NCBI GenBank assembly: GCA_036936605.1
Contig: JAUPFV010000005.1
Span: 56,688,742 to 56,752,741 of the forward strand
DNA: 64,000 nucleotides
Origin: Limnanthes douglasii subsp. nivea
Lineage: Eukaryota; Streptophyta; Magnoliopsida; Brassicales; Limnanthaceae
Direction of reading: 5' to 3'
Under the pieces are notes generated by a model. It ran no database searches and was not told where the DNA came from. It saw nothing but the letters and a program-made list of their open reading frames with translations. The translations under genes were made by a program, and so were the position numbers. The first letter of the stretch is position 1, and each line of letters begins with the position of its first letter. Below, one piece after another: positions 35,140 through 46,177 of this stretch.

Positions 35140-36960
35140 TTTATAGCCGCTTCGAAACATCCACCTCATCAACTAAGTTTTCCTAAGCAGAAGAAAACTT
35201 AGCCCAAGCCTCGACCTTTCTATCTTTTACATAATCTAAGTTATTTTCACCTTTATTGGATCCTTAGATCTCGCCGGTAAATAGACGAGCTCACCAATTT
35301 CTTCTAACCGCTTCAACAAGTCGGCTTCCAAGGGAGACACCATGAGTTCCTCAAACGATAGAGTATTTAACAATTCGGACCTCCAAATATGGATCCTAGC
35401 TAGATTGGCCGGAGTGAAAGCAGCGTTAGAATTCGTTGAAACAGGTAGTTCTACTGACCTGCTTACACTAGAAACTATTCCCTTCTTCTCCTCTTGATGC
35501 TCTTCAAAAGCTTATTTCACCTTTGTTATACTTTTGTTCTCACACATAAAATAAAATATTTTTAAAAATACAGAACATAAACAGAGTGTACAAAAGCATA
35601 ATTAGTTCGGATAAAAATGTACCTTTACTGGTCAAATTTAGGGGAAAATGATGTCGTTTTTTAGTTGACACCTCAAACCAGGTCTCCCACACTCCCAAGA
35701 CAAAAGAAAAAATATACTTCCAATTCTCATCGGCCTCTAGCAGATGGTCGACCACCTTGAACTTATTCCCAAGGGTAACGGAATAAAAGTGGTCGTATGG
35801 CTTCTTTGAGACAGTAGTCAGCCGGACAAATGTTTCCATAGAAAACCGAACCGTGGATATTGTTGACCCTATGATGCGTAAACCACAAGTTTGGTCCCGC
35901 TTGACTAGGGAACATGTCCACTAGTTTGAAAAATATGAGAATGACATGATCAAGCAGAACCAAAGCCCATAGTTGAGTATCGCTAGGAAGATAACCAGTT
36001 CATCATCTCCAACGGACAAAAGGAGTCGCCCCAATATTGATTAGTCGAATAGGGACCGAGCTTGGGATACCCTACCGGTCGTGAAGCTTTTCTTCCTTAG
36101 ATATGTGGTGGTACCAGTAATTCACTTTATAGAAGGCTATCAGGTGTCTATTTTTTTACTTCATGAAGGCTGTTCCCAAGGATGACCTTAATATTCGAGG
36201 GTAATACAACGTATGCATTTTTTATTTTCTAATTCGAGGTCTGATTTTTCTTTGCAAGGGCTCGAGTACCAAATTTCTCTTGGGGGTATGGCACCTCGGG
36301 TTCAACAGTCATTTCGTTCTTATCAGATCAGAAAAAAGCATGGCCTTCATTTTAGTTAGCTCGGGCAGCAACCTGATTTTCGTTCTTATTAGTTTCTTTG
36401 ACCAACTATCTTGCCCTCCGCCACCTCATTGACACGATGGGTCGTACTTTTACAGGCGCAACCGTAGGCCTTGGTGTTTTTACGTTAATCAACGTAGGGA
36501 TATCTGAGCTACGTTGTGAAGTACTCATAGAGGTATATTTATGAGTAGTGGTCTCCTAAACCGCTTTGAGTTTTACATACCTCTTCTTTAGGGGTTTATA
36601 AGACATTTTTCTCTTTGAAGCGACATCTTTTTATTTCTCCACCCTTTTATGTTTATCACCCATCGGAATATACGAGGTCTGAGGGGCCACTTTGCGTGAA
36701 GTTCCAAGGTCACCCTTGTCGTACGATGAACAAATTTGACTAGGGGGCTGAGTAGTAGAAGGGTGGTTAGGTTTTTGGTACTTGAAGTTTCGGCCACTTT
36801 GGATTGTTTCTTGGTCAGAGGACAAAGACCGTAGTATGTGGTTTGACTGATAGTCGGAGTTTTTGGTTCCTCATCTTCTAGTCAAACTATTGTTATTTCT
36901 TGACTATTTTCTTTATGAAAAACCAATATGAATGGTAAACTATTTAGGCATGGACGAAGG
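35140..36960 (-). pseudogene. Element A antisense ORF (Tat aORF) remnant
   Basis: Minus-strand pieces match the antisense ORF of element B in order. 35839-35540 reads HFYSVTLGNKFKVVDHLLEADENWKYIFSF, against HFNMGDDFKAVDDLLEAERNWRTQFLF in B. 36825-36588 is a Ser/Pro/Lys-rich N-terminal part. It is broken by stops and shifts. Tat-lineage gypsy elements are known to carry such antisense ORFs between pol and the 3' LTR; function unknown. Confidence 0.65.
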
Positions 36961-37096
36961 GTATATGAGGAGTAAAAAAGATGGAAGAAAAAGCTTTTAG
37001 GGATGTTGTGAGAACCACATGTATCACTTTCTCTCTCTATAAGACGTATTTCTCTCTATATTATGAAACAAACAACTGCATGTTATAAAGGGTTTG
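36961..37096 (-). promoter_or_regulatory. 5' leader of element A antisense ORF
   Basis: On the minus strand it carries a purine/pyrimidine-rich GAGAGAGAAA leader, as in element B. Its TATA box appears to have been separated by the insertion of element E and now lies at 55195-55202. Confidence 0.5.
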
Positions 37097-37523
37097 TGAT
37101 GAGGTTGAAATATATCAACAGGGTAAATCTGGTAAGATGGAAATATGTTGAAGGTTATTTTAGGTAGTTGGATGAAAGTATTCAATGCTTTTGTAGAGAT
37201 TAATGCGATAATTTAGTTGGTATCAAGATCATGTGTTATTCATCTCCCCTCCCCCCTTATTGAGATTCCTTAGGATAATTATAGTCAAAATTAGGGTCAT
37301 GGATCAGGTCAAGGTTTTAAGTGTTAATGACCCATTTGGGTTATGGTCCAATTCCAAGTTTAAGTAATTATCAACCTATGATAGTAGACATACTCATTAG
37401 TCACAAGGCAATAAAGCAATTTTATTTTTCAGTTTAAAAATCCCTTCGAATGATATTCCAAATTTCCCTTTGAATTATTCTGACACTAAGCTTAACTTAG
37501 TTTCAAAGATATCTGACCCATGA
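37097..37523 (-). repeat. Element E 3' LTR (left copy)
   Basis: 427 bases aligning along their whole length with 54766-55185. Shared words include GTAGTTGGATGAAAGTATTC, GGTCAAGGTTTTAAGTGTTA and AAGCTTAACTTAGTT. Confidence 0.85.
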
Positions 37524-38199
37524 TATAACACCCATTATTCCTCACAAAGGTTTCTTTGAGGACTTATAACGGTGTAGAACCAATTCGAATATTATTATTT
37601 TAAGTGATAAAAGTTCTAACCTGTTTCGAAATACAATCTGCCATATTTGACACGTGTCAGTAGTTTAGTGGACTTCGAATACAATCTGCCCTAGGTAGTT
37701 TAGTGGACAAGTTCTAACCTGTTTCGACGTTTACAATCCCCTAGAAATCTCAGTAGTGGGAACACCTCCACCTAGTTAGGGTACTCACCTAAAATCTCAT
37801 TAATAGAGTTATTAAGTACAGTTATTTCTATAAGTTAATCATTTATTACGCCAAGTTTGCATATTTTTAGAGAGAGAAAACGTTATTACTTAAGAAATAT
37901 ATTGAAATTCGGGTGCTTGTATGCTTACTCAGTGAACATCTCTAATCAAAGGTGGCTGGTTGAACCTATTTGAGTTAGAGTAAGAGAAGAAGAAAGCCCA
38001 AATTGTTGTTGGACTGCTTGATTTTTCACCTCAAGTAGTTACCACTCATGTTATCGAGTACGGTGGGTCTTACCCTTATATTCGTAACATTCCCCTAGAT
38101 TCTTCTGCAACTGCTCAATCATCCACTTCACCCCAAAAATCTTCAAAACCCTCTCACTCTAAAAAAATCTCAAATCGTCAAATACATTCGACATTCAAA
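37524..38199 (+). promoter_or_regulatory. Upstream region of element E antisense ORF
   Basis: Contains GACACGTGTC near 37650 and an AGAGAGAGAAAACG leader near 37872, both also found upstream of the antisense ORF in B (on its own strand). A 20-base word GTTCTAACCTGTTTCGA is duplicated near 37615 and 37710. Promoter function is inferred from position. Confidence 0.4.
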
Positions 38200-39040
38200 G
38201 CAATAGGATCAGATTTTAAAGAATATCATTCCAACTAGGGTGACTAGACAGTAGGCAGCCAAAGCCAAAGCTATTATCGAGCCGTTATTATTGATTGATT
38301 CTCTTTCTTCTCTGAGTCCAAACAAACACTCATCTTCCTTAGAAGATGATGCTACTACTCGACTCGTCCTTCCATTAGGATCGGACCCCAAAATAATGGA
38401 GGAAGATATGGAGGACCTGAGTGAAGACTCTTCACTCGAAACTTCTAGTCAGACATGGGAAACTTCTAACCTTTTATCGACCACATTTTAACAGAGAAGA
38501 AAATACGAAGCAAGGATGATATTTTAGAAGAAGATTCCGAGGAGCTACTAATTTTGATGGTAATGAATTTGATGTTGTTCGCACCAAATCGAGATTTCCC
38601 AATATATTAGAATTGGGTTGCCCATAGTTGGGGAAACTCCGATGAACTGTCGTACAAACAAGTTAGTAGTTTTTACATAATTGCTGAATTGGGGTCTTAG
38701 GTTTTCCTTAGAACCTCAAATCTTTAGGTATTTTCAATTGGTTAGGTTTTTCATTGCCAGGCCAGTCCGAAGGCCTAGTACACTTTACTTGCCTGTATTA
38801 TAACATCGAGGCTTTCAAAGACGTCTATGCCAATGGAACAGGTGGCGGCTATTACCGGGTTACGTCGCAACAATAAGATTCCCTTCTATCATTTTAACAT
38901 GGGGAATAAGTATAAAGTAGTTAATGATCTACTAGAATCAGATATGATATGGAAGACATAATTTTTCTTTATCAGTGGACCGTATGAAAAGGACCAAAAA
39001 ATCTCTTCCTCAAAAGGGAATCAAAACAAACTCACAAGAT
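38200..39040 (+). pseudogene. Element E antisense ORF (Tat aORF) remnant
   Basis: The open frame 38291-38491 contains KIMEEDMEDLSEDSSLETSS, matching TIMEEVMEDSVEEAPFESEL in the B antisense ORF. At 38820-38980 shifting frames read PMEQVAAITGLRRNN, IPFYHFNMGNKYKVVNDLL, matching PMEEFAAVASLCRNHH and IPFYHFNMGDDFKAVDDLL of B. It lies on the plus strand, so its parent element runs on the minus strand. Several stops and shifts. Confidence 0.75.
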
Positions 39041-39441
39041 TCTGGAAGAGTCCAAGTAATCGTGTTTTAAAACTTATTTTGTATTTTATCTATGTTGTTG
39101 TGTTTTGGATTTCAATTTATCTTCCTTTCTTCATAGTCAATTTATCTATCTTTCCCCTTTTTTATTTTCAAATTTCAAAGGTGAAGGCACAGCCGGGGTT
39201 AATAACCCGACAGATGAGTTGACATGGTTTGATTACAAGGTTTTTGACAAGGCCTTTCCAAGTTTAGCTCATCACATGATATATGACGGTATTTTCTTTC
39301 AAGTTTTAGAAGAAAATGACACAGTTGGCCTTTCCAAGTTCAGCTCCCACCGTGGTCGCCAAACTAATGAGGTTGAAACCGTATCCGTCGATGAAAACAA
39401 ACTTTTACAAGAACACAAAAAGCAAGGGTCGTTTTCAATAT
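39041..39441. other. Leader-like sequence of a minus-strand Tat element with a primer-site word
   Basis: On the minus strand TTTGGCGACCACGGTGGGAG occurs at about 39345-39364, very close to B's primer site, and is preceded by CAACCTCATTA, like the end of E's LTR. The 119-codon plus frame 39105-39464 therefore probably is not a protein gene. Could be a remnant of another LTR/primer-site junction inside E. Confidence 0.45.
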
Positions 39442-39849
39442 TGATGAGTCCGAATTCTGCATGATCCCCGGACAAGGACAGACCGGTCCAAGGCCTCCGG
39501 ACCGGACAAATCACTTCGAACACTCAGGCCATAAGACTGTTCGAACTATGACAAAAGTACCAAAAAAACCTAAACACTTCTTGACTAAGCTACTTGCTCT
39601 CCTCCTTAGAGCTCATGGGTCTTTGAACATGACCCGGGTCCATTAAACATGACCCGAAAGCACATAAGGGCCCAAACATTAGGGTATAATACCCAACCAC
39701 CTGCATTAAGTGTGGGTAATGAGAATTAACTACTACCAGCCAGCTTAATTATCTCTCTACTCTCTACTCCAAACATATAACACCCACATACTACTATAAA
39801 ACTCCAACCAAATTACGAGCCTACCCTCAGGCAATAATTATCCGCACCA
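39442..39849 (+). repeat. Element B 5' LTR
   Basis: 408 bases. The core promoter reads GGGTATAATACCC here, against GGGTATAAATACCC in the 3' LTR, so one A of the TATA box is lost at about 39688. A CCGG-rich palindromic block lies at 39480-39506. Confidence 0.95.
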
Positions 39850-39852
39850 AAT

Positions 39853-39871
39853 TGGCGACCACAGTGGGAGC
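39853..39871 (+). other. Element B primer-binding site
   Basis: TGGCGACCACAGTGGGAGC starts three bases after the 5' LTR. It starts with TGG, complementary to the CCA end of a tRNA. Which tRNA is not assigned. Confidence 0.8.
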
Positions 39872-39922
39872 ACGAAGGTACCTGAATCAAGCATTCAAAA
39901 CCAGCTAAGAAAATCTGTCTGA

Positions 39923-41765
39923 ATGAATTCGGAAAATCCAGAAGTACCACCAGCTCTGCTCGAAGTGGTGGGAGAGAACGATGAGTACACTATCGAAGAG
40001 CGTGATAGGCTAAAGGGTGAAATAGAAGATCTGAGGGCCGAAAAGGCTAATATGGGCATGAAAGAAAAGTCTAAAGCGTCAATTGCCCATGATACCGATA
40101 ACCCCAGAGAGCATGAGTCTTCAAAGACTCATGCGAGCACCAAAAAGACTCATGCCAGCTCCAAAAAGTCTCACCGGTCTAAGCCAGTGGAGATTTCTGA
40201 CTCAAGCTCAGAATCTTCTGATAGCTCTTCGGACAGTGAGGGAGTTGAAAAATCCTTATCCTCTAGCAGTGATGAGGGTCGAACTAGAAAGAAGCAAAAG
40301 CTGATCAAAAAATATTCAAGAAAAAGGGATAGACACGGAAGGATGAAAAAGAATATTGGTAAATGATCATCTCACAGCCGGAGTTATGTGGACCGGATGT
40401 TGATGGATCGCTTCGCCTTTCACGATGAACCAGGTATCTTTGAAACTCCCAATGAGGATACTATGTTCAGTCGTGGAAGGAATTGGAGGAAATCTCCATT
40501 GTCTTCTAAAATTTTGTCCGGGAACCTCCCAAAGAGGTTTGACAGCACCAAAATAGAGAAGTACGATGAAAGTACTGATCCGGACAACCATCTGGAACAA
40601 TTTAAAAACTTCATGATGAACTTTGACGACGATGATAAACTACTTTGTAGGGAATTCTCACAATCATTTACGGGGAGTGCTCTTAAATGGTACAACAGCC
40701 TGCCTCAGGGTTGTATTAAAGACTTCGATACTTTTTGGGTAGCCTTTCGAAGGCAGTTTGTAGGGAGTAAAGAGCTAAAGGGCAATGGAGACACAATAAT
40801 CCATTGTGCCCAGGAACCAAATGAGTCTTTGAAAGAATATATAAGCCGTTTTGTGAACACCAAGAATGGGTTGGCCGATTGCTTCGAACAAGTAGCAATA
40901 GCATCCCTAAGACAGGGTTTGAACCTAGGCAATCTAGCTGATTCAGTGACCAGAAAGAAGGCCATGACCTGGGGAGGGTTGCTGAATCAGGTTGGAAAAC
41001 AAATAAACGTTGATGAAACAAAGAAAACCAGGGTGCACAAGCAGGTGAGGTCTACCCCGGTGGCACCAAATCCCAATCAAAATCAGTCCGGAAACAAAGC
41101 AAGAGAGACCGGACAGGGGCATGGTAGGGCAAAACCTCAGTGAGCCAGCTGCTCCTGCTCAAAGTCAGCAATCCAGAAACAAGAGAGGGCCATGGGTCCA
41201 ACCGGAGTGGTTCGCAGAATTGAAAGAAAGTGTGGCCACCATATTTGATAAAACAAAGGAAGAGGTGCATTATCGGAGACCAGCCACGTTGCAGTCTCCC
41301 AGAGAGCATCGTAATAACTCTTTTTGCCAGTATCACAACGATATTGGTCATACCACTGATGACTGCATAGCATTGAAACAAGAAGTTCAAAACTTGATTG
41401 AGAGGGGAAAGCTGGGGGCTTACGTGAAAAGAAGAGAAGGTAATAGGCCTGACAACACTCACCGGGTTGGTCCAAGTAATGCTGCTCCGGAGGGAGCCAT
41501 GGTTATAATTGAAAGGTTTGACGTGGAATCTGAGTACTTGGATCCTGATCCAACTCGAAACAGAGTGGGTACAATTAAGGAATGTTCTAGGTCGGTCTCC
41601 GGGCTCATCAAGTTTTTTGAGTCGCTTACAATTTTCGGAGGGGACACTATGACAGCTCCTACTGCTTCTTCGAGAAAGAGGCACGTGCATACTTTAGCCT
41701 CCCAGCTAGAAGGAGGCATGACTTCCTATCAGTCACAAAACTCATTCCCCTTCATTTTTTTTTGA
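39923..41765 (+). pseudogene. Element B gag
   Basis: Codons 1-147 give an acidic and Ser/Lys-rich N-terminus, then an in-frame TGA at 40364. The same frame resumes in the capsid-like region 40388-41143 (LPKRFDSTKIEKYDESTDP, FTGSALKWYNSLP, FVNTKNGLADC), the retrotransposon gag fold. A frameshift near 41120-41140 leads to frame 41121-41765 with the modified knuckle FCQYHNDIGHTTDDCIALK (C-x2-H-x4-H-x4-C). A run of T at 41754-41763 shifts the frame again into protease. The protein would form the particle and package RNA. It cannot be made whole from this copy. Confidence 0.88.
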
Positions 41766-42431
41766 TGAAGATGATTTAAGAGACATTGTTGGCCCTCATG
41801 AGGATGTTGTTGTCATAGGAGCATCTATAGGGGGCAACGACATAAGACGGATTCTGGTGGATACTGGAAGCTCAGCCAATATCCTTTTCTTAACCACATA
41901 CAAGAGAATGAAAAATCCAGCTGTAATTCAGAGTTCAGACAGATCAATTGTGGGCTTTACAGGTAGCTCAGCAGATGTGATCGGAGAGTTCGAAGAGGAA
42001 GTTCTATTGGGAAAGGGCCCTTTCAAGAAAATGGTTAGAATACTCTTTATTGTGGTGGATTGTCCCACTTGCTATAATGCTATTCTAGGGAGGTCTTGGC
42101 TCTCTAGGATGCATGCAGTGGCTTCAACAGTCCACCAGTGCTTGAAATATGTTGTTTAGGGACAGGTTGGAGTCGTCCGGAGTAGCCAAAAGATTGCAAG
42201 AGAATGTTATGCTACCGCCCTGGCTCCTCGAACGCTGGGGGCAGTCCGTATTAACGAACAATAGAAATTTGGGGGTCTTTCTGAGGGTGATGGTGAAATT
42301 GATGACCCCAGAGAGACCCCTGGAGTATTGATACCGGTCGAAGAGGTAGAAACACACTGTCTGGAAGAAGGAAAAAGTGTCAAGATAGGGTCTAAGATGT
42401 CATCCGTTTTGAAAGATGAAATGTTAAGTTT
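41766..42431 (+). pseudogene. Element B protease region
   Basis: The frame reads DIRRILVDTGSSANILF near 41846-41896, with the catalytic DTG of a retroviral-type aspartic protease. CYNAILGRSWLSRMHA follows near 42070, the flap/C-terminal ILGR word of plant gypsy proteases. In-frame TAG codons occur at 42157 and near 42265, and the frame shifts near 42435 before RT. Confidence 0.85.
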
Positions 42432-44501
42432 TTGAAGAACCATCAGCACGTTTTTCCTTGGTGTAATGCTGATGTTACTGGGGTTCCATCAGAAGTGATA
42501 TCACATCACCTATCCATCCGGAGAGACGTAGCACCAGTGGTTCAAAAGAGAAGAGATTTTTCTAAGGAGAAGGCTGATGTCATTGTGCAAGAGGTTGACA
42601 GGCTCACAAAGATGGGGCACATCAAGGAGTCTCAATATCCTTTGTGGACTGCCAATCCGGTTGACAGGCTCACAAAGATGGTAAAAAAGAAAAATGGCAA
42701 GTGGCTCATGTGCATTGACTTCACAGATCTCAATAGAGCTTGCCCAAAAGATTTGTATCCAGTCCTCCGGATTGATCAGTTAGTAGACTCCACCTCTGGG
42801 AACAAGCTGCTTTCCTTTATGGATGCCTTCTCCGGATACAATCAGATTCAAGTAGATCCAAAGGATCATGAGCATACCACATTTGTCACTGACAGAGGTC
42901 TTCATTGCTACAAGGTAATGCCATTTGGTTTGAAAAATGATGGGGCTACTTATCAGAGATTAGTCAACAAGGTATTTGTTGATCAGATTGGAAGAAATAT
43001 GGAAGTGTACATTGATGACATGATGGTGAAGAGTGTGGATGAGCAGTTGCACTTGTCCGATCTACAAGAAACTTTTGCCAACTTGGTAAAAGTGAATTTG
43101 AAATTAAACCCAGAAAAGTGTGTGTTTGGAGTGCAGTCCGGGAAGTTTCTGGGCTATATTATAAGTGAGCATGGAATACAACCCGACCCGGACCAGCTTA
43201 ATGCCCTATTTCAAATGGAACCTCCTCGAAACATTAAAGAAGTACATCGGTTAACAGGGAGATTAGCTGCCTTAAACAGATTTATCTCAAGGTCTTCGGA
43301 CAGGTGTGCTCCTTTCTTTCAAACCTTGAAGGGTGCAAAGGGATTCGATTGGACCCCACAGTGTGATGAAGCTTTCAATGAGATCAAGAAGCACCTGTCC
43401 TCCCCCAAAACTTTGTTTAAGCCAGTTGATGGGGAGACACTCTTCGTATATTTGGAAGTTTCAAGTTGTGCCATCAGTGTTGTGTTGGTAAGGGAGGTCG
43501 ATGGTCATCCCCATCCTGTGTACTACATCAGCAAAAGCATGATAGATGCAGAAAGGCGTTACTTGAAACTTGAAAAATTAGCATTAGCCCTGGTGATAGC
43601 TGCCAGGAAGATGATGCCTTATTTCCAGGCTCATCCCATCATCGTCCGGACTTCTTTTCCCCTGAAGAATGTCCTCCAAAAGGCAGACATTTCAAGCAGG
43701 ATGACTAAGTGGTCAGTAGAGTTGGGGGACTTCGACATAGACTTTGCTCCCCGAACAGCAGTCAAAGCCCAAGCTGTGGCTGACTTCTTGGTTGAATTCC
43801 ACTCTGACAGGGATTCAGAGCAGGCTACTGATATAAAAGATAAAAAGGTATGGGTCATCCGAACAGATGGTGGATCCAGCACTATGGGATGTGGTGCAGG
43901 AGTGTGTCTAACTTCCCCATATAGAGACAAAATGTACCAGGCTATTTGTTTTTCTTTCAGGGCATCTAATAATGAGTCTGAATACGAAGCAGCTATAGCT
44001 GGTTTAAAGTTAGCCTACATTTGTGGGGCTAAGAGGGTCAAGCTACTAAGTGACTCCCAACTTCTTATCCACCATGCCCAAGGCCAATCTGAGGCTAAGA
44101 AGGAGCAGCTTGTAAAATATTTACTCCTCCTTAAGAATGAAGCACTCAAGTTTAAAAGTGTTGTTTATGAGCACATTCCCCGGGCAGAAAATGAGCTAGC
44201 AGACTCATTAGCAACCATAGCATATACGGAGTCATATCCATGGATCCATGTGTTGGAAAGCCCCTCCATTCAACTCAGTAAGGGTAAAGAAGAGGAAATT
44301 TTTGAAGTGCAAGTGAAACAACCTCAAGACTGGAGGTTTCCTCTCCTGCAATATCTCTCCGATGGTGTCGTGCCTCCAGATAAGTCACTAGCCAGAACAT
44401 TGAAACACAAGGCTCGTGGTTTCATCATATTGAGAGAAGTGTTGTATAAAAAATCTTATAGTAAACCTCTCGTGCGCTGTTTGGGGGATGAAGAGTCTTA
44501 A
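42432..44501 (+). CDS. Element B reverse transcriptase, RNase H and second RNase H (689 codons open)
   Basis: The longest intact frame in the window, an internal part of pol rather than a gene with its own start. RT spans residues 1-290: KKKNGKWLMCIDFTDLNRAC, MPFGLKNDGATYQRL and the catalytic YIDD at about 192. RNase H spans about 310-450 (VYYISKSM, RRYLKLEKLALALV). A second RNase H follows from about 474 (IRTDGGSSTMG, NNESEYEAAIAGL, LLSDSQLL), the mark of the Tat lineage. The word VDRLTKM is duplicated (codons 55-61 and 77-83). It replaces the usual residues before KKNGKW, so the fingers may be damaged. Ends at TAA 44499. Confidence 0.93.
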   Translation: MKNHQHVFPWCNADVTGVPSEVISHHLSIRRDVAPVVQKRRDFSKEKADVIVQEVDRLTKMGHIKESQYPLWTANPVDRLTKMVKKKNGKWLMCIDFTDLNRACPKDLYPVLRIDQLVDSTSGNKLLSFMDAFSGYNQIQVDPKDHEHTTFVTDRGLHCYKVMPFGLKNDGATYQRLVNKVFVDQIGRNMEVYIDDMMVKSVDEQLHLSDLQETFANLVKVNLKLNPEKCVFGVQSGKFLGYIISEHGIQPDPDQLNALFQMEPPRNIKEVHRLTGRLAALNRFISRSSDRCAPFFQTLKGAKGFDWTPQCDEAFNEIKKHLSSPKTLFKPVDGETLFVYLEVSSCAISVVLVREVDGHPHPVYYISKSMIDAERRYLKLEKLALALVIAARKMMPYFQAHPIIVRTSFPLKNVLQKADISSRMTKWSVELGDFDIDFAPRTAVKAQAVADFLVEFHSDRDSEQATDIKDKKVWVIRTDGGSSTMGCGAGVCLTSPYRDKMYQAICFSFRASNNESEYEAAIAGLKLAYICGAKRVKLLSDSQLLIHHAQGQSEAKKEQLVKYLLLLKNEALKFKSVVYEHIPRAENELADSLATIAYTESYPWIHVLESPSIQLSKGKEEEIFEVQVKQPQDWRFPLLQYLSDGVVPPDKSLARTLKHKARGFIILREVLYKKSYSKPLVRCLGDEES

Positions 44502-45566
44502 GTAGTCCTCTCCGAATTGCATGATGGTGAGGGATCAGCCCATTGTGGGTTCAGAGCTTTAACAAGAAGAGTTTTACTATCCGGTTACTATTGGCCATCT
44601 ATCATGAAAGATGCTAAGGAATTGGTAAGAAGGTGTGACCCATGCCAGAGGTACAGCAATGAAATTTATGTCCCAGCCATTCCTTTAGAGTCAATTTATG
44701 AGCCTATTCCTTTTGCTCGATGGGGGTTGGATTTAGTAGAGCCTCTCCCTGTGGCGTCCGGAGGACGCAAAACTATAATTGTGGCCATAGACTACTTTTC
44801 AAAGTGGGTTGAAGCAACCCCTCTAGCAGGAACAACATCAAAAGCTGTTATAAAATTCATTCTATCCAACATCTGTTGCAGATTTGGTGTCCCACAAAAG
44901 ATAACAACAGACAATGGGCCACAGTTCGACAATAGGGAAATGGAAAGTTTATGTGCCTCAAGGGGTATACAACATTGTTTTTCTTCACCTTTCCACCCAC
45001 AAGCAAATGGGCAAGTTGAAGTGGCTAATAGAACTATACTGTCCGGTTTAAAGAAGAATTTGGAAGGGGTTGCTGGGAAGTGGCCTAGTTATCTACAAGA
45101 GGTCTTGTGGGCCTACCGGATAACACCTGGGGCTGCAACACAAGAGTCACCCTTTGCCTTGGTCTATGGGATGGATGCAGTAGCTCCCATATAAGCAACT
45201 CTCCCCTCCTTTCGTGTTCACAACTTCTCCGAACACGCTAATGAGGTGGCAATCAGAAGTCAACTTGATTTGATAGAAGAAAGACGAGTTAAAGCTCACC
45301 TTAGAGTTGCACACTATCAGGGTTTGTTGAGTAGCAGGTTTGCTTCCAAAGTTAAAAGAAGAGATTTCCAACCGGGGGACAAGGTATTAAGGAAAGTCTT
45401 CTTACACACTAAAGAAAAGCTGTTCGGAAAGCTGGCCCCAACTTGGGAAGGTCCGTATATGGTTGTCGAGAGAATTAAACCTGGAACATATTGGTTGGAA
45501 GACAAAGATGGAATAGTTTTGACTCATCCTTGGAATATCGAGTATCTCTGGATGTACTTGGAATAG
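44502..45566 (+). pseudogene. Element B integrase (two in-frame stops)
   Basis: The same frame continues after TAA 44499. The zinc-binding region has LHDGEGSAHCGF and CDPCQ. The catalytic core has D in GLDLVEP, D in TTDNGPQF and E in NGQVEVANR. A TAA at 45192 follows MDAVAPI, and the same frame goes on to the C-terminal region (KLAPTWEGPYMV, HPWNIEYLWMYLE), ending at 45566. Family role: joining the DNA copy to the genome in the nucleus. Two stops prevent a full product. Confidence 0.92.
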
Positions 45567-46177
45567 TGTTTGTGTAAATATTTACTTGTTTAAACATCCA
45601 TGTAAATATTTAGGGGCATACTCTTTCCTCCCTGGTGGCACGGGGAGGTTTTAATGAGGTGTCCGGGCCTTTGAATGAAATTTGATGCCTTCTTAAAATT
45701 TTTCCAAGTGTTTTAAATTTTGTTCTTTGTCACACTATCCGGATTGAAATAACAAAGGGCTATTTAAACTCTAGCCGGAGAACTTAAACACTCTCACTAT
45801 GAAATAATTAAAGGCTATTTAAACTCTAGCCATCAAAATTGGAACAAACAATGAAAGAAGATGAGATTTTTGCAAAACAGAAACATTTATTGAAATAACT
45901 TAAAGTGCCTTGGCCTTCCAAGGACTTTTGAATGGTCAGAGTAGAACAAAAAACCTATCCGGTCAGATACCGGACACCAATCCAAAAAATGCCTTGGCCT
46001 TCCAAGGACTTTAGTCTGGATAAAAAGTAAAAAATAAATCATAAGTCAAGATTGAGCCTTTGAAGATGGCTCACCTTCATCTACCTTCTTCTTTCCCTTG
46101 GGATCATCTTCCTCCTTGTCTGGGCTCTCTCCGGTTTTCTCTTCATCATCGGATGAGGATGCACTAGAGACTCCATA
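45567..46177. other. Spacer between integrase and antisense ORF of element B
   Basis: No gene. GCCTTGGCCTTCCAAGGACTTT is present twice (about 45907 and 45990), each word itself partly palindromic, and AGGCTATTTAAACTCTAGCC is present twice (about 45755 and 45810). It would be the 3' UTR of both convergent genes. CCTGGTGGCACGGGGAGG near 45630 is shared with element A at about 34690. Confidence 0.6.

Noticed and set aside
39105..39464. 119-codon plus frame as a host gene exon; the VVAKLMRLK word in another frame looked like a TON1-recruiting-motif protein
   Set aside because: The word arises from the reverse complement of a gypsy primer site plus LTR end (TTTGGCGACCACGGTGGG and CAACCTCATTA); the same happens at 54750-54780.
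41052..41690. 212-codon minus frame
   Set aside because: Shadow of the gag frame at 41121-41765, which has the zinc-knuckle motif.
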